This document shows positions 22,027-34,559 of a stretch of 64,000 nucleotides of DNA, in pieces. Each line of letters opens with the position of its first letter. Position 1 is the first letter of the stretch. Origin of the DNA: Helianthus annuus (taxonomy: Eukaryota > Streptophyta > Magnoliopsida > Asterales > Asteraceae). Below the pieces are notes generated by a model. It made no database searches. It was not told the origin of the DNA and worked only from the letters and a program-made list of their open reading frames with translations. The translations under genes and the position numbers were made by a program. The stretch covers positions 80,828,664-80,892,663 of the forward strand of contig NC_035434.2 in assembly GCF_002127325.2 (NCBI RefSeq), in the 5' to 3' direction.

Positions 22027-25000
22027 TGTCACACCCTGGCTTTGCGGAAGCGTGGGTTAATTTGGTGTGATTTCTTAATACGATAGCTTAATCACAACAA
22101 AGCTATATGAAAGTAAAACCATGCAGATCATCCATTGATTTAAGTTTTAAAATAAAAGTAACACAACATTGTCTTGAAGCGTTGACACATGCAATGGAAA
22201 TTACAACCTACTGACATAAAAACATTGTTAAGAAGACATAACCATAAACATAAAACAGACATAGTTTAAGAACTGTGACTCGTCCAGGTAAAAGCCACAA
22301 CCCCTAAACTTGGATGATCCCATAACTCTAACGCAGCGTGAAAACGTAGCATACCGTGCCAGATCCTTAGTTCCCTGAAATACATGTAAGTTGGAAAAAT
22401 CAACAAAAATTGTTGAGCGAGTTCATGTGTAGTGAGTATGTAAAACCTTTGTAATTATAAAAACCCTGGTATGTAGCAAATAAGGAAATAAAGAGATCAC
22501 CAATGGTTTGCAAGGCCATTGATATGTGTGAAGTGCAGTAGGAAGACTCAAACCTAGCAGATTTTTGCGTCGGGCACCAAGTCACCCCGAGGTCCGTACT
22601 GTTGGGCCTGGGGCTGGGCTCGCTACACCCAGATAGATCTACCGCTATTGTCCCTCGGTCCTACACTGAGGATTAATGGCCTCCTTACGCTAACCATACC
22701 ATGTAAAAAGTACTCGTAATCATAGTAACATGTATTTCACCCCCGTAGTTTAAAAACTAAAAACAGTTAAGAGAAAAGGGGGACATGAACTCACCGTAGT
22801 GCGTTTCTAACTAGAAATCTCCCAGTCAACCTGCTGTGTGACGACCTACACGTACTAACTTCTATTAGACGGACGGCCGTGCCTTAGCTTAAGGTTTAAC
22901 GTCTTTGGGAAATAGTTAGGCAACTATTTCGTAATTACATTTCGTAATTATTTGGTAGATATATTCCTTCCCAAGGATGGGGGCTTTAATACATGTGCGT
23001 TCGTATAACTTCGAAATATATTATTAAGTCTCACTTAATAAAATATATTTTATTTCATTTGTCTAAAATACTCTTCTTCCAAAATATAAATATTTTTCCT
23101 AAAAATATTATATTTTATTCTATATAATTTTCCCAAAATAATACTTTTATCAAAATACGCTTTTAAGAGTATTTTCTGAAAATACATAAGTTACGTTGTA
23201 AAGTTCGGGTGGTATTAATAATACTGGTGTAACTTAAATATTTATTGTGAGGGCGTTAGTATTATTTTGAAGTCGTTATTATTCAGTATGTTCCAGTAAT
23301 ATTATTTTTACTCTTAAAAATAATATTTACGTAGTTCACAAAATAATCATGAAATTTACACAAGTGTTACTATTAAAAATATATACTAACTATATATTTT
23401 ACAAGTCTTATTTATGAAAATCCCACCTCCGATACTTGGTTATTTTGTAATAAAAATCATGGCGAAATTTATTTGGAAAAACAAGTTAAAAAGATATTTT
23501 TAAGCACTTGTCATGAAAATAATTCTAAGTGTTATTTTCTGGAAAAATTTCGCCAGAGTTTCCTCTGAGGTGGCCACGCTTACTAGAGTATCATTTTCTT
23601 TTAAAAATTCAACCAACAATTTTCCCACCATCAACAAACAATATTTCAACATCAACTAGTCAAAAATATAGATAGATCGCAAACACATGAACTTGCAGTT
23701 TGTGTAAAAGTAGGTAGTAATCTTCCATCATTTTTAATACATCTTTCCATTCTTAAAAATGAGATCGGTTTCTTGAAAGCCTTATTTTTAAAGAAAATGC
23801 ATCTTTACAACTTCTTGGTCAAAAATTACAAAGATATTTCTTTGTTAAATCCTTTCGTTACACAAGTGTCTACACACTTGTTTGTTCACAAAAACACCTT
23901 TAGTTTATGAAAGATCCGACTTTTAAACATGATTTCATTTTACACTTGGTTCTTGGAAAATACCACTTGTAGATCTTTAGACAAGAAAAATCACCTTTAC
24001 ACAAGTTCATGTTCATAAGTAGTAGTGTTCATCATCTTACCATGTTTACACTTTACATAACACTAGTTCATGTTTCATGAACATGACCTAGCCGGGTTAG
24101 ATGACGATCCGAACTACTACTAGTATCAAACAACATAAAATAATCATAACAAAACAAGATTCATGAGTTTTACACTATTAGTTTCTTTTTATCCACCATG
24201 TTCATTACACTTTCAAGACTTTAAACTTTGATCTTTAGTGTTTATAATTTTTACCCATTAAATCTCTTATTAACCACCTTAGACAAGATCAAGAGGGTGT
24301 TTAGAGTCACTTACTACTAGCTCGTGGCTAGGGGAGAAACTAGACGAAAAATAGGTGGATAATACCGTCGTAGAGAGGTCCTTTTGATTCCGTGAGCACC
24401 GAGTCTTCTTGTATGAGATCCTTCACCTTTGTGTATTAGTAGAGTGCCTTGATCAAAACTTGAAATTGGTGGGGTGCTGTTAGGGGGGTTCGGCTGAGAG
24501 TGTTAAGGGAGGGAGAGATGGCCAAGTTTTGCTTAAGTGTTGTGAAATGAATGTTATGGACCCTTGAGTTATATTTACAATACACTTCAACCTAATTACC
24601 CATGGGATTTTATGTCCAATAGATATGAAGCAAGTTGGATTAATTTAATCAAATGTGTAATAGGGTGTCCCCTCATGGGAGCGAATTGGTTACAAGGGGG
24701 GGGGGCAAATGGATTGGATTTGGACTAGATAGTTAAAGTCTAGATAGTTTAATTAGAAGGTTAAACCATTTACTAGTGGGTTATGTTCTATAGCGGGTAT
24801 TAGGGTATTTGAGGACCCTAACTGGCTCAGAAAAAGAAAAACAATGATATTTTCCATATTTTTATGTCTCGGGTAAAGTCCGGTTGTTCGGTTGGATACT
24901 GATCCGTTAAAGTGCTTAATAAGCATTTAAAGTGTCTTTAATATTATTTTTAGTGACACAATGTATTCCCGACACTTGGGAAAGTGTCTAGTATTATTTT

Positions 25001-25458
25001 CCCATGTCTTTGCACTTTACTAGTTAGCTCAAATGCTGAATTTTATATTAAAGTGCAGAATTTTGTGTTTAAAACATGTTTTAGGCACATCCGGTCAGTA
25101 TAACTATCACCTAGTGACGCAGTTCTACAATCCTCACTTCCCTACACTTCCTACTAGTGTAGTAAACTATTCCCGTCTCATACTGGCCTTAGAGACAGTG
25201 TCTGTCTGATGCTGGCTATATCAGCATGTTTAATAGTTTATCCGTTCATTGTACTACTATGCTTTTGTGCATCAAGTTTGTCACTGTAGTTCCGTTTGTA
25301 AATAATGGAGTGACAACAAATATAGTATGATGCATGGTTATGTATATTTCAGAAATCATGTAGCAGTTTATTCACAACTGTAAGTAAGCACAGTAATTAA
25401 GCATTAATTAAATATTAATTAATTTGTACGGATACCTGGTTTGGTGAGGGTTGTCACA
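22027..25458 (-). mobile_element. Solo LTR of another Ty3/gypsy element (3.43 kb)
   Basis: Flanked by perfect 5-bp direct repeats TAACA (22022-22026 and 25459-25463). Plus strand starts TGTCACACCC and ends GGGTTGTCACA; on the minus strand it starts TGTGACAACC and ends GGGTGTGACA, a common form for large Tekay-like LTRs. No coding frame. TATA-like TAAATATA on the minus strand at 24577-24570 is followed by a leader-like CT-rich region and a GTAAGT donor-like site near 24323. A non-coding LARD element is the alternative, but I see no internal repeat of the ends. Confidence 0.75.
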
Positions 25459-25463
25459 TAACA

Positions 25464-26840
25464 AATAGTTAGTGGTAGCAAGGGGTCGAACCATGAAGAG
25501 TATGTGGTTTGTGTGTGGATTCGATTGAATTAGAACAATTGACACAGTTTATGAAGCTTGCCAGATATTTTTGTATTTTTGTTTAGTTGAAAGATGTAAA
25601 TTTAAACTAATGAAATTGATTTAATTGATTAATAACTACTAATTAACGATTGCAAGAAAGATTGAATACTAAATGATAATAAGAAAAAGGGTTCACACCC
25701 GGTTTCGGTAATTGCTAACCTAGGGTTTCTACAAGTTTTTAGATTCAACTCAATTGCATATGACTAGCGGATTTAGTGTACCGTGACATAGGTGCCAATA
25801 ACTATCAACGCTTCGAAAAACGGACAAGAATGCACTTTGTAATCAACACAAGTAAAACCTAACCACGACAATGCATAACTACACATAACCATTTCGTAAA
25901 GTCATAACTTTTAACATCGTTCGACAATTTACGAATACGAAACAAATGTAAACTATTGTCAATGGTTTCAAAAATCAAACACAATTTGTCACCAAGTTGT
26001 AACAAGAACAATTCGAAACCCTAAATTTAACAACTACCTACACCGGGGTGAAACCGAGGTGATTAGCCGCTCATGGTTGAAGAAGCTTGAACAACGGATG
26101 ATTGGAACTTGTTTTAAATCATCTTGAAGCTTGAATGATGGAGAATTGGTGAATGTTGAAGGTTTGGTGAAGGATGATGGTGGAAGGATTGATGGTGATG
26201 ATTAAGGTTTTTATGGATTGATGATTGCGAATGATTGGTGATGATGATCCTTCTTGATTCGGATGATCTTTGTGATGATAGATGGATTAGAGATGAATTG
26301 GTGTGTAAGATGGAATGGAGATGAAGTGGTGATGATATTAGGCTCCAAGAACAAGTTTCAAACTCAAAAATAAGTGTAACTTACGAAAATCAATGCCCGC
26401 GAGCCAATGAAAATCGAGTTTCATCCATCTAATCACCAAAATCGCGTTTCAGGAAATTACAAGCCGTCGCCGACGGCCCTTAACCCGTCGGCGACGGGCT
26501 CTGAATGATGAAATCCCGTCCGATGGCTTAATTAACTGGATACGCATGTTTCTGGCTTACGGGCATTTCCCGAACCCGTCGGGGACGGCCTATACCCGTC
26601 GCCGACGGCTTGTCCAACTCCGTTTCTCCAATCTTCGCTTCTTGCACTCCCGGTTGATCCGTAATGCGTCCCGGTGCTCCGGTTTTCGACCCGTTGACTC
26701 GTAAAGCTCCTGAAAAGCTCCTTAAACTCCATCAAACCTGCAAAACACATTTTTGATTAAAAGTAGGCTATCCGAAATTAAAACTTATGTAAGAACATTA
26801 AGTTATGCAATAATAAACACCGGTTTTCAACAACGTATCA
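25464..26840 (-). repeat. Athila 5' LTR, main part
   Basis: Begins TGATACGTTG at 26840 on the minus strand. 25715-26840 aligns without gaps to the 3' LTR copy; 25464-25714 is the part absent from that copy inside this window. Carries the GTCGCCGAC palindrome cluster at about 26460-26610. Confidence 0.85.
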
Positions 26841-27469
26841 GTTACGGAAATAAAGTGCATTGTTACATGTTTTTAGATTTTTTATGAAATTTAAGTGTCT
26901 GTTACAGAAATAAAATACGTTGTTAGATTTTTTGGGTTACATAAATAAATTATACCTAATCATGTAAAAATATGTAAAAAAGTATGTTACAATTATGTAA
27001 CACAGATGATATAGTTAACATTTTTTCATATTATTGTAAAAATAGAGTGCGTTGTTATTTTTTTTTGTGTTTGTTACAGAAATAAAGTGTATTGTTACAT
27101 ATTATCAGATTTTTTATGAAATTTAAGTGGCTAATACAGAAATAAAATACATTAAGTTTAAAAATGTATGTTACATTTATAAATTTTGTGTTACAGAAAG
27201 TAAATTGTATCTAGTTATATAAAAGTATGAATGAGAATATAGAAAATGAAAAAAATAGTACACATGTTTCTTTTTTTAATCGATGTCAGTGCTTTGAAAA
27301 CAAAAATTGTCATCCCCATATTTCCCATGATTGTACTTTTTAATATTATTTTAGTAAAAGTGTTATCATTTTTTTACAGATTGATTACAACCATCAATAG
27401 CAATTAATCACAGATAAATATAGGGTTTTCTGAGTTTCTTTAACTCAAGAATGTTTTCAATTTATCCTA
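26841..27469. repeat. AT-rich direct repeat, about 232-bp period
   Basis: The block GTTACRGAAATAAAGTGYAT with following GATTTTTTATGAAATTTAAG occurs at 26841 and again at 27073. Each copy contains a second, shorter GTTACAGAAATAAAATAC motif. The sequence is non-coding; the first five bases GTTAC are the predicted Athila target duplication. Confidence 0.6.
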
Positions 27470-27474
27470 TATAT

Positions 27475-27525
<51 letters not shown>
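27470..27525. repeat. (TA)n microsatellite, left border of the MITE chain
   Basis: Imperfect TA repeat with TG interruptions, directly next to a MITE end at 27526. Confidence 0.9.
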
Positions 27526-27529
<4 letters not shown>

Positions 27530-28086
27530 AGGGTTCAAATGAGAAGAATTTTTTTGTAAGAAGAAAAAAGAAGAAGTTTCAACCAATAAGAATTCTTCAT
27601 TTTACTTTATTTAATATTTGCGTTTAATTTTAATGTAAGGGTATATTGGTAAACTTACCAAAATCATTAATTATTATTCTTCCCCTTTAATAACTAACTA
27701 AATTAAATTTGTAACTCCTTTTCAAATATATATTTTTTCCAAATAAAAAAACAACTTAATTTAAAGTGTAGAATAAATTACTAGTTGTGTAGGATAAATT
27801 ACTAGTTGTGTAGGATAAATTACGAGTTGTGTAGGATATATTTCAAGGTGTGTAGGATAAATTTCGACTGTGTAGTATAAAATTCTATAACGTGTAGGGT
27901 ATATGTAGAAAAATTTTGATATGTGTAGGTTTTGTAGATTATATGTAGGATAATTAATGATTAGTTGAGTAATTAATTAAAGAGTTAGATATTAATGATA
28001 TGAGTAATAAATGAAATATTATTTTACTAATATGCCCTTTCTTCTTTTTCTTCTCACATTAAATTTCTTCTCAAATGAACCTTCAC
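27526..28086. mobile_element. MITE-like element a (561 bp)
   Basis: Ends are inverted: GTGAAGGGTTCAAATGAGAA on the left and, in reverse complement, GTGAAGGTTCATTTGAGAAG on the right. Both ends abut TA repeats. The interior has four short direct repeats of the type GTGTAGGATAAATTACnAG (27775-27890). No coding frame. Confidence 0.75.
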
Positions 28087-28094
28087 ATATATAA

Positions 28095-28140
<46 letters not shown>

Positions 28141-28180
28141 CTATGTATATATATATACATGTGTATGTATATATATACAT
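28087..28180. repeat. (TA)n/(TG)n microsatellite
   Basis: Compound TA and GT dinucleotide run between MITE modules a and b. Confidence 0.85.
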
Positions 28181-28729
28181 AGGGTAAGGTTCATTAGAGA
28201 ACCACCTTTATTGTGAGAACCATGAGAACCAATGTAAACACCAAAAAAAACTTAAAAAACATAAAAAAACCTAACCACCCACCCAAAAACAAAACCTAAA
28301 AAAGACCTAACCCCACACCACCCCCCCCCCCCAAAAAAAATTACCTACCCCCTCCCCCCAACCCCCACCCAAGCTAAAATGCTAAAAACTAAACCCCAAA
28401 AAAAACAAAAAAAATCTAAAAAACACAAAAAAAAATGTTTTTTTTTTAATATTTTTTAGCTAAAAATCGCTACTTTTAGTAGCTAAAAAAATACTTTTTT
28501 AAAAAAAAACATTTAATTGTTTTTTGATGACGAAAATTAGCGATGCTTGTAACTTGTGGTGCTCAAAACTACACACACGACATTTTTTTTTTAATTTTTT
28601 TTTGTTACAAATGTGTTTATAATACACGCATCTACGTTTATGAAAATTTTTTTTTGGTCCAACTCGCCCCGGATTAAAAAGTTCTCATGGTTCTTACAAC
28701 TGGAGGTGGTTTTCATTTTAGCGGTCCTA
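28181..28729. mobile_element. MITE-like element b (about 550 bp)
   Basis: Left end AGGGTAAGGTTCATTAGAGA; right end in reverse complement AGGACCGCTAAAATGAAAAC. Both continue into AACCACCT...TTGTRAGAACCATGAGAAC, so the inner terminal part is inverted while the outermost 20 bp belong to two different end types. Poly-A/poly-C-rich interior with GATTTTTAGC-like inverted blocks (28450-28490). Flanked by TA repeats. Confidence 0.7.
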
Positions 28730-28839
28730 TATATATAGAGAGCCGCTAAAATAGAAACCACCTCCAGTTGTAAGAACTGTGAGAACCACTCTCAACCAAT
28801 AAGAAAAAGGGGTATTGTGGTCATTTACCCCAAATGTCT

Positions 28840-29420
28840 AATCTTCCTTCTCTCTTCATTTAAAGTCTCTGAATTTAAAAAAACCCCTCTCCTCTCTCAT
28901 CTCTCATCTCTCATTTACATTTTTCATTTCTCATATCAATCCATTATTCAGATCCATCTTCTTCCAATTGCAACATTCTTTTCACTCACACAAATTTAAA
29001 ACCCCAACTCTCATATCTCTCTCTCTCTTGAAATCCTTTATCACCCACCATCATAATCATCTTCAAGATACGTTCACCCCCATGTACCACCTTCTTCTCC
29101 GGCAATGGTGGCGGCTGAGGCTCGACGAGGACAGACAGAGTGAGACTGAGAACAGAGAGAGGCGGCGGAGGTAGGTGGACGACGGCGATCAAGAGGGTTT
29201 TCCGGCGACCCCCCTGAGAAGGTGAAGATGGTGAGCGACGGTTAGTTGATAAGATTCAGAGGAGAGAGAGAACATGAACGAGAGGAATGAGGAGAGAGCG
29301 GCGGCAGTGAAGACAGGCGACGGTGGTGCTGCGGATGCCGATGAACAAGTGTCTGAGATGCTTGAAACCGGTAGAGCCCAGCTCGGCCGATGTTTTAGTC
29401 AACTGAAAAGTAAATGGGTT
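28840..29420 (+). pseudogene. Possible captured exon / 5' UTR inside element B1
   Basis: CT-rich leader-like sequence (TCTCTCATCTCTCAT...) followed by GC-richer sequence and a short open frame from 29274 (MNERNEERAAAVKTGDGGAA ... EMLETGRAQLGRCFSQLKS), then a GTAAAT donor-like site at 29409 and a T-rich intron-like tract. No domain recognised. The look is that of a host gene 5' end carried in a transposon; a chance frame is possible. Confidence 0.35.
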
Positions 29421-29574
29421 TTTTTTTTTTTTTTTTTTTTTTTTTTGCAATTTGGGCATGATATGGTTTGAATTTTGAGATTGCAGAATTATTAATTCAG
29501 TTTTTTTTTTTTTTTTTGAAAGAGGTATAATTTATCTTGAATTTTGAGATTGGGTTGCAAAATTACCGTCGCTT

Positions 29575-30088
29575 GAATTCAAGCTGGACATTGAAGTGGG
29601 ATGTTGAGTAACTTGAATTCAAGCTGGAATTCAGTTTTTGAAAGGGCTATAATTAATTCAGTTTTTTTTTTTTTTGAAAGGGGTATAATTAATTCAGTTT
29701 TTTTTTTGCAAGGTGTATCATTCAAGTGGGATGTTGAGTAACTTGAATTCAAGCTGGACATTGAAGCCGCCATTAGCTTCGGCTCGGTCTCGGTTCGAGT
29801 CTTGCGGTTCGGTCTCGGTTTGAGTTGGTAGAATGTAGTGTAATTTTTTTTAGATTGGGTTGCAAAATTACTAATTTATTTATTTATTATTATTTGGAAA
29901 TGGGTGTGATTTTTATTGAATTTTGAAATTGGATTTGGATTTGGATTGCACAGACGGTGTATCATTCAAGTGGGATGTTGAGTAACTTGAATTCAAGCTG
30001 GACATTGAAGCCGCCATTGGCTTCGGCTCGGTCTCGGTTCGAGTCTTGCGGTTCGGTCTCGGTTTGAGTTGGTAGAATGTAGTGTAAA
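29575..30088. repeat. 245-bp direct repeat inside element B1
   Basis: A block starting GTGTATCATTCAAGTGGGAT and containing TTCGGCTCGGTCTCGGTTCG occurs at 29710-29841 and again at 29955-30087, almost identical. A shortened third version lies at 29575-29630. Confidence 0.8.
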
Positions 30089-30375
30089 AACGTAAAACGT
30101 AAAACATAAAAGGTAAAACGTGAAACGTAAAACGTAAAACGTAAAAGGTAAAACGTAAAACGTAAAACGTAAAAACGTAAAACGTAAAAACGTAAAACGT
30201 AAAACGTAAAACCTAAAAACGTAAAACGTAAAACGTAAAACGTAAAACGTAAAAACGTAAAAACGTAAAAAAGCAAAAAAGCAAAACGTAAAATGTAAAA
30301 AACATAAAACGTAAAACGTAAAACTTAAAACGTAAAACGTAAAACTTAAAACGTAAAACGTAAAACTTAAAACGT
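30085..30375. repeat. AAAACGT minisatellite
   Basis: About 40 head-to-tail copies of a 7-8 bp unit AAAACGT(A) with rare variants (AAAACTT, AAAAGGT). Downstream to about 30640 the same unit grades into AAAAACGGCGTG-like, CG-richer forms. Confidence 0.9.
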
Positions 30376-30926
30376 AAAAAAGGTCCCGCTTATGGGGTCA
30401 AATCAATACGCTCTAAGAAGAAATATTTGAATATCAATTGAGCTAAAAAATTTTATCCCGTAAACCGTAAATTTTTTTTGAAAAAAAAAAGACGGGCCGT
30501 AAAATACGGAACGTAAAAAACGGCGTGAAAAAACGGGGCTAAACGGGGCGTAAAAAAAATTGGGCGAAGACGGAGCGTAAAAACGGCGTGCAAAAACGGC
30601 GCGCAAAAAAATGGCGCGAAAAAATAAATGTGTCTTGTTAAAAATTCTGAATTTAAAATGGCTTCTAATAAAAAAATTTGTTTAAAAAAACCAAATATTA
30701 TAATAATACAAAAGAAGTAATAAAAAATAATAAAGACAAAAAGACAAAAAAAGTAATTTTACTAAACTGCCCTTTTGCATTAAAATATTAAAAACATAAT
30801 AAGACAAAAAGTATTTGATATTCATTTTAACTACTTTTAATCTCATTCATCCATCTCTTTGATCTAGTGGCTAGGAACTGGTTCTCTCGGTTCTTACAAC
30901 TTGAGGTGGTTTTCATTTTAGCGGCC

Positions 30927-30929
<3 letters not shown>

Positions 30930-31015
<86 letters not shown>
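30930..31015. repeat. (TA)43 microsatellite
   Basis: Uninterrupted TA dinucleotides between elements B1 and c. Confidence 0.95.
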
Positions 31016-31017
<2 letters not shown>

Positions 31018-32260
31018 ACAAAGATCCGTTAGGAACCACCCCTTATTGCGAGAACCGCGAGAACCAGTGTGAACACAAACAGTAATTCCTAAAAAAATCT
31101 AAAAAACACCCAAAAATTTTTTTTTTATTTTTTTACTATTTTTTTTGAAAAAATCGCTATATTTTGTTAATAAAAAAAATAAAAATAAAAAAAAAAATTT
31201 CGACTAACAGTTATCCATGCACATGTGCATATGTGTCGTTTCTTTGTCAAATTCCGTAATTCATTACAAATAATAGTCAATTGCACTTTCATTTACACTA
31301 CTACGTGTAATACACTATCTTTTACATTACCAATGTTAGAAATGCACATGTGCATCTATTTGTATCAACAGGAAATAAGGTGTTTTGGTACACTACTTTC
31401 TCTTTCATCTATCATTCCATCCATAATACACAAGCATGCACATGTGCATTTCTGTCATTTCTTTGACAAATTCCGTAATTCATTACATATATTAGACAAT
31501 TGCACTTTCATTTACACTACCATATGTAATACACTACTTTTTACATTACCAATATTAGAAATGCACATGTGCATTATATGTATCAACATGAAATAAGGTG
31601 TTTTGGTACACCACTTTGAATACACTTTCCCTTTCATCTATCATACCATCCATAATACACTACCATTACCTCCTACCATCCATAATACAATACCATTACC
31701 TCCTACCATCCATAATACAATACCATTAACAATATTTTCACTTTATTACATGTATGTAAACACCATTTATACCATCCAATCAACATATTACATAAAAAAT
31801 TGACAACTATAACCAAACCATCAACCACTAGATATAACTAACCAAAAAACATGTATATGGGTCTACTTCTCCATTCAAAATCACAAACTTTTTGTACCAA
31901 AACACGTTATATCATGGTTATACCTAATTATGCACATGTGCATTTTGAATATTGGTAATGTAAAAAGTAGTGTATTACTAATGGTATTGTAAATTAAAGT
32001 GCAATTGTCTATTCCTGATAATGTATTACCGAATTTGTTGAAGTAATGATACATATGCACATGTGCATGGATAACTATTACTCGAAAAAAAAAGTTTTTT
32101 TTTTTTTTTTATGGAACGAAATATAGCGATTTTTGGTTAAAAAATATTAAAAAAAATAAAAAAAAATTTTTGAGTGCTTTTTTGATTTTTTTTAGATTTT
32201 ATTTTGTGTTCACATTGGTTCTCGCGGTTCTCGCAATAAGGGTGGTTCTCGCATGAACCT

Positions 32261-32265
<5 letters not shown>
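31016..32265. mobile_element. Fold-back MITE-like element c (1.25 kb)
   Basis: Left end AGGACAAAGATCCGTTAGGA, right end in reverse complement AGGGTAAGGTTCATGCGAGA; the next ~45 bp (ACCACCCYTTATTGCGAGAA, CCGCGAGAACCARTGTGAAC) are almost identical, so the terminal inverted repeats reach about 60 bp. Inverted similarity continues inwards to the TGCACATGTGCA motifs. Flanked on both sides by long TA runs. No coding frame. Confidence 0.82.
31217..32068. repeat. ATGCACATGTGCAT units: two direct, one inverted
   Basis: The 14-bp palindrome ATGCACATGTGCAT occurs exactly six times: 31217, 31342, 31436, 31561, 31930 and 32055. Each pair brackets a ~125-bp unit (GACAATTGCACTTTCATTTA, TTTACATTACCAATRTTAGA). 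The first two units are in direct order with a 219-bp period; the third is inverted. Confidence 0.9.

Positions 32266-32343
<78 letters not shown>
32266..32343. repeat. (TA)n microsatellite
   Basis: Uninterrupted TA run between element c and element d. Confidence 0.95.
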
Positions 32344-32346
<3 letters not shown>

Positions 32347-34559
32347 AAAGGATGTATAGGAAACTTATTTGTAGTAAGAAAACCTAGTAAACTCTATGAT
32401 AACCATTGATCAACATGATCCAACGGTTGAAATTATTAGATAGTAATTTGATTTAAATTTAATAGCATTTAAGTGGCTGGAGGGGTATTTTGGTCTAGAC
32501 ATATCACATACAAGTACATAAAAATAATATTTAATAACATTCTCTCTCCACCTTTCATTTCACTAACACTCTCTCTCCACCTTTTTCTCTCTCACCAACA
32601 TTCTCTCTCTACTTTTTTCTCTCAACAACATTCTCTCTCTTACTTTATCTACAACTTTATTTTTCATTCAAATTAATTTTGAATTTCAGATTAAATAAAT
32701 TCATTTTATTATGACGGAATTTTTTTGTTCGTAGTTATACTAGTAATTGTTACATATGTAACTAGTTAATATGTGAGACTGGTATAACAAAATAAAGGGG
32801 AGACATGGATTGTATAAGGTAGGGCGTCCAGCCACTTCTCACACCATTTTTCCGGTTTCACATCGTGGTGACTGATTTTCAGATCTGAAGTTATGGTGAA
32901 AAATTTTTAGATCTGGAAACATCTCGTACCAGCAACCGACTTCTTCCAACAACTAACAACCACTAACACAATCGTCTTCTTCCTTGTTAGCGTTAAGTAA
33001 AACCAGATTTGGCAACACCATCAACAACCACTAACACAACCGTTTTCTTCCTTGCCGGTGGTAAGTGAAACCGCCATCGTTAAACGTTGTAGCCGTCAAT
33101 CAGTAAGTGAAACCACCTAGTGTACTTTAAACAAATCGTCTTCTTCCAACAACCACCGTTGTTAAATGTTGCAACAGCCAATCAGATGTTGTGATTGCTG
33201 AAACCACATTCAATTAGTGGCTAATCGGTTGTTTTGTGGGATATGATTTCAATCAGTGGCTAATCAGTTGTTTTGTGCGATATTATTTTTTGGGTCAATG
33301 TGGCAAGTGAAAAAAAGGATAAGAAAACAATGATTAATCGAATTGAATGTATTAATTGTCTAGGTGAAAAAAGGCAGGTGAAATTGATATGTTGTATCCA
33401 TTTTAATATTGTATTCCATATTTTGTATTAATCGAACATTTAGCATATGTCATTTTGCTTGTGCAACTTAATTTGATCTCTTTTTAGTTTGTTACATGTG
33501 TTACCTTGTTTTCTAGGTAACATGTGTTACAATGCTACATCCTATGCAACTACTTTATGTAACATGTGTAACACATGCTACATCTTGTTTTATCTAAATA
33601 AAGGTTACATGTGGTAACATGTGTAACGTGGCTATACAAGTGCTAGAATCTGGTGTAGAACATGCAACTACTCTATGTAACATGTGTAACACATGTAACA
33701 TCCTGTGTTATCTAAAGTTATGTTACAATCAGTGTAACGCGTGTTACAAATAAAAGATAACATGTGTAACCTTGCTATATAAGTGTTGGCCTCTGATGTA
33801 GATCACGTAACTACACTATGTAACATGTGTTATCCACTTTGGAGTGACACACGCAAAACATGGAAATTGATAAAAAAGATATTATCCAATCAAAACCTTC
33901 ATGAACATATGAGCCCATACGTGGTAATGTTTGACCTTGATTGGTACGTGGAGGTAATGACAAGTCGCCATACTCATCACTCAGTTGATCTATAAAAATG
34001 GTGGGAGCGATAATTACGTAGGGCAAGGCTAACTGTGACAATTTATACACATTAAAAAAATTGTAGCATAGGGGAACCCTTGTAGCATATACAACAAATA
34101 TACTAGTTAAAAATAATTGAATATGTTGTGACATATGTTAACCAATATGTTGTGGATTTTGATATGTTTAAACCTTTATAAGATGAGGGTGGAACAAAGA
34201 TCCCAATATATAACCATGTAAGAGATGTTCCAAGCAATGTTGCATGTATTAGGAGTATAAAGTGCTGTACAATCCAACAATATTACATCATTTATGGAGT
34301 AAAAAATATGAACGTGTAAGAAGATCAAGATATGTAACTTGTGCCATAATCCCACCGTTTAAGAATGTAACTTGTGTTACGAGTGTCAAATGTAACTTGT
34401 GCTACGTATAACTTTCTAATATAACACATAAAAAGCTAGAAAAAAAATATAACACAATGAAAACACAATGAAAAAAAATATAGTAAAACCGATGCTTCTT
34501 AATATAACACGTAAACAGATGGAAAAAAGGAAATTTATAAGGGTGCAAACACTTCAAAA

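Larger units (their letters stand above)
9235..26840 (-). mobile_element. Athila-lineage Ty3/gypsy retrotransposon, split by two insertions
   Basis: Minus-strand order from 26840 downwards: 5' LTR, PBS, gag, protease, RT, RNase H, integrase, env-like frame, purine tract, 3' LTR. The DLGAS protease, FMDD RT, Asp-tRNA-like PBS and an extra gene after integrase fit Athila. LTRs start TGATAC. The two aligned LTR parts (9235-10360 and 25715-26840) are both 1126 bp; I counted about 27 differences by eye (roughly 2.4%), mostly transitions. The rest of the 3' LTR is expected left of the Tat element, beyond the window. All long frames are broken. Confidence 0.9.
28737..30929. mobile_element. MITE-like element B1 (2.2 kb) with captured-gene-like interior
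   Basis: Terminal inverted repeats of about 50 bp: left AGAGAGCCGCTAAAATAGAA, right in reverse complement AAGGGGCCGCTAAAATGAAA, both followed by ACCACCTCMAGTTGTAAGAA. The left end abuts element b through only (TA)4; the right end abuts a long TA run. The interior holds a gene-fragment-like GC-richer stretch (28840-29420), a 245-bp direct repeat and an AAAACGT minisatellite. Confidence 0.72.

Noticed and set aside
22027..25458. Complete small retrotransposon
   Set aside because: No internal copy of the ends, no PBS or coding frame inside; solo LTR is the simpler reading.
30085..30375. CRISPR-like or telomere-like array
   Set aside because: Unit AAAACGT has no spacers and differs from the plant telomere unit TTTAGGG; it is a minisatellite.
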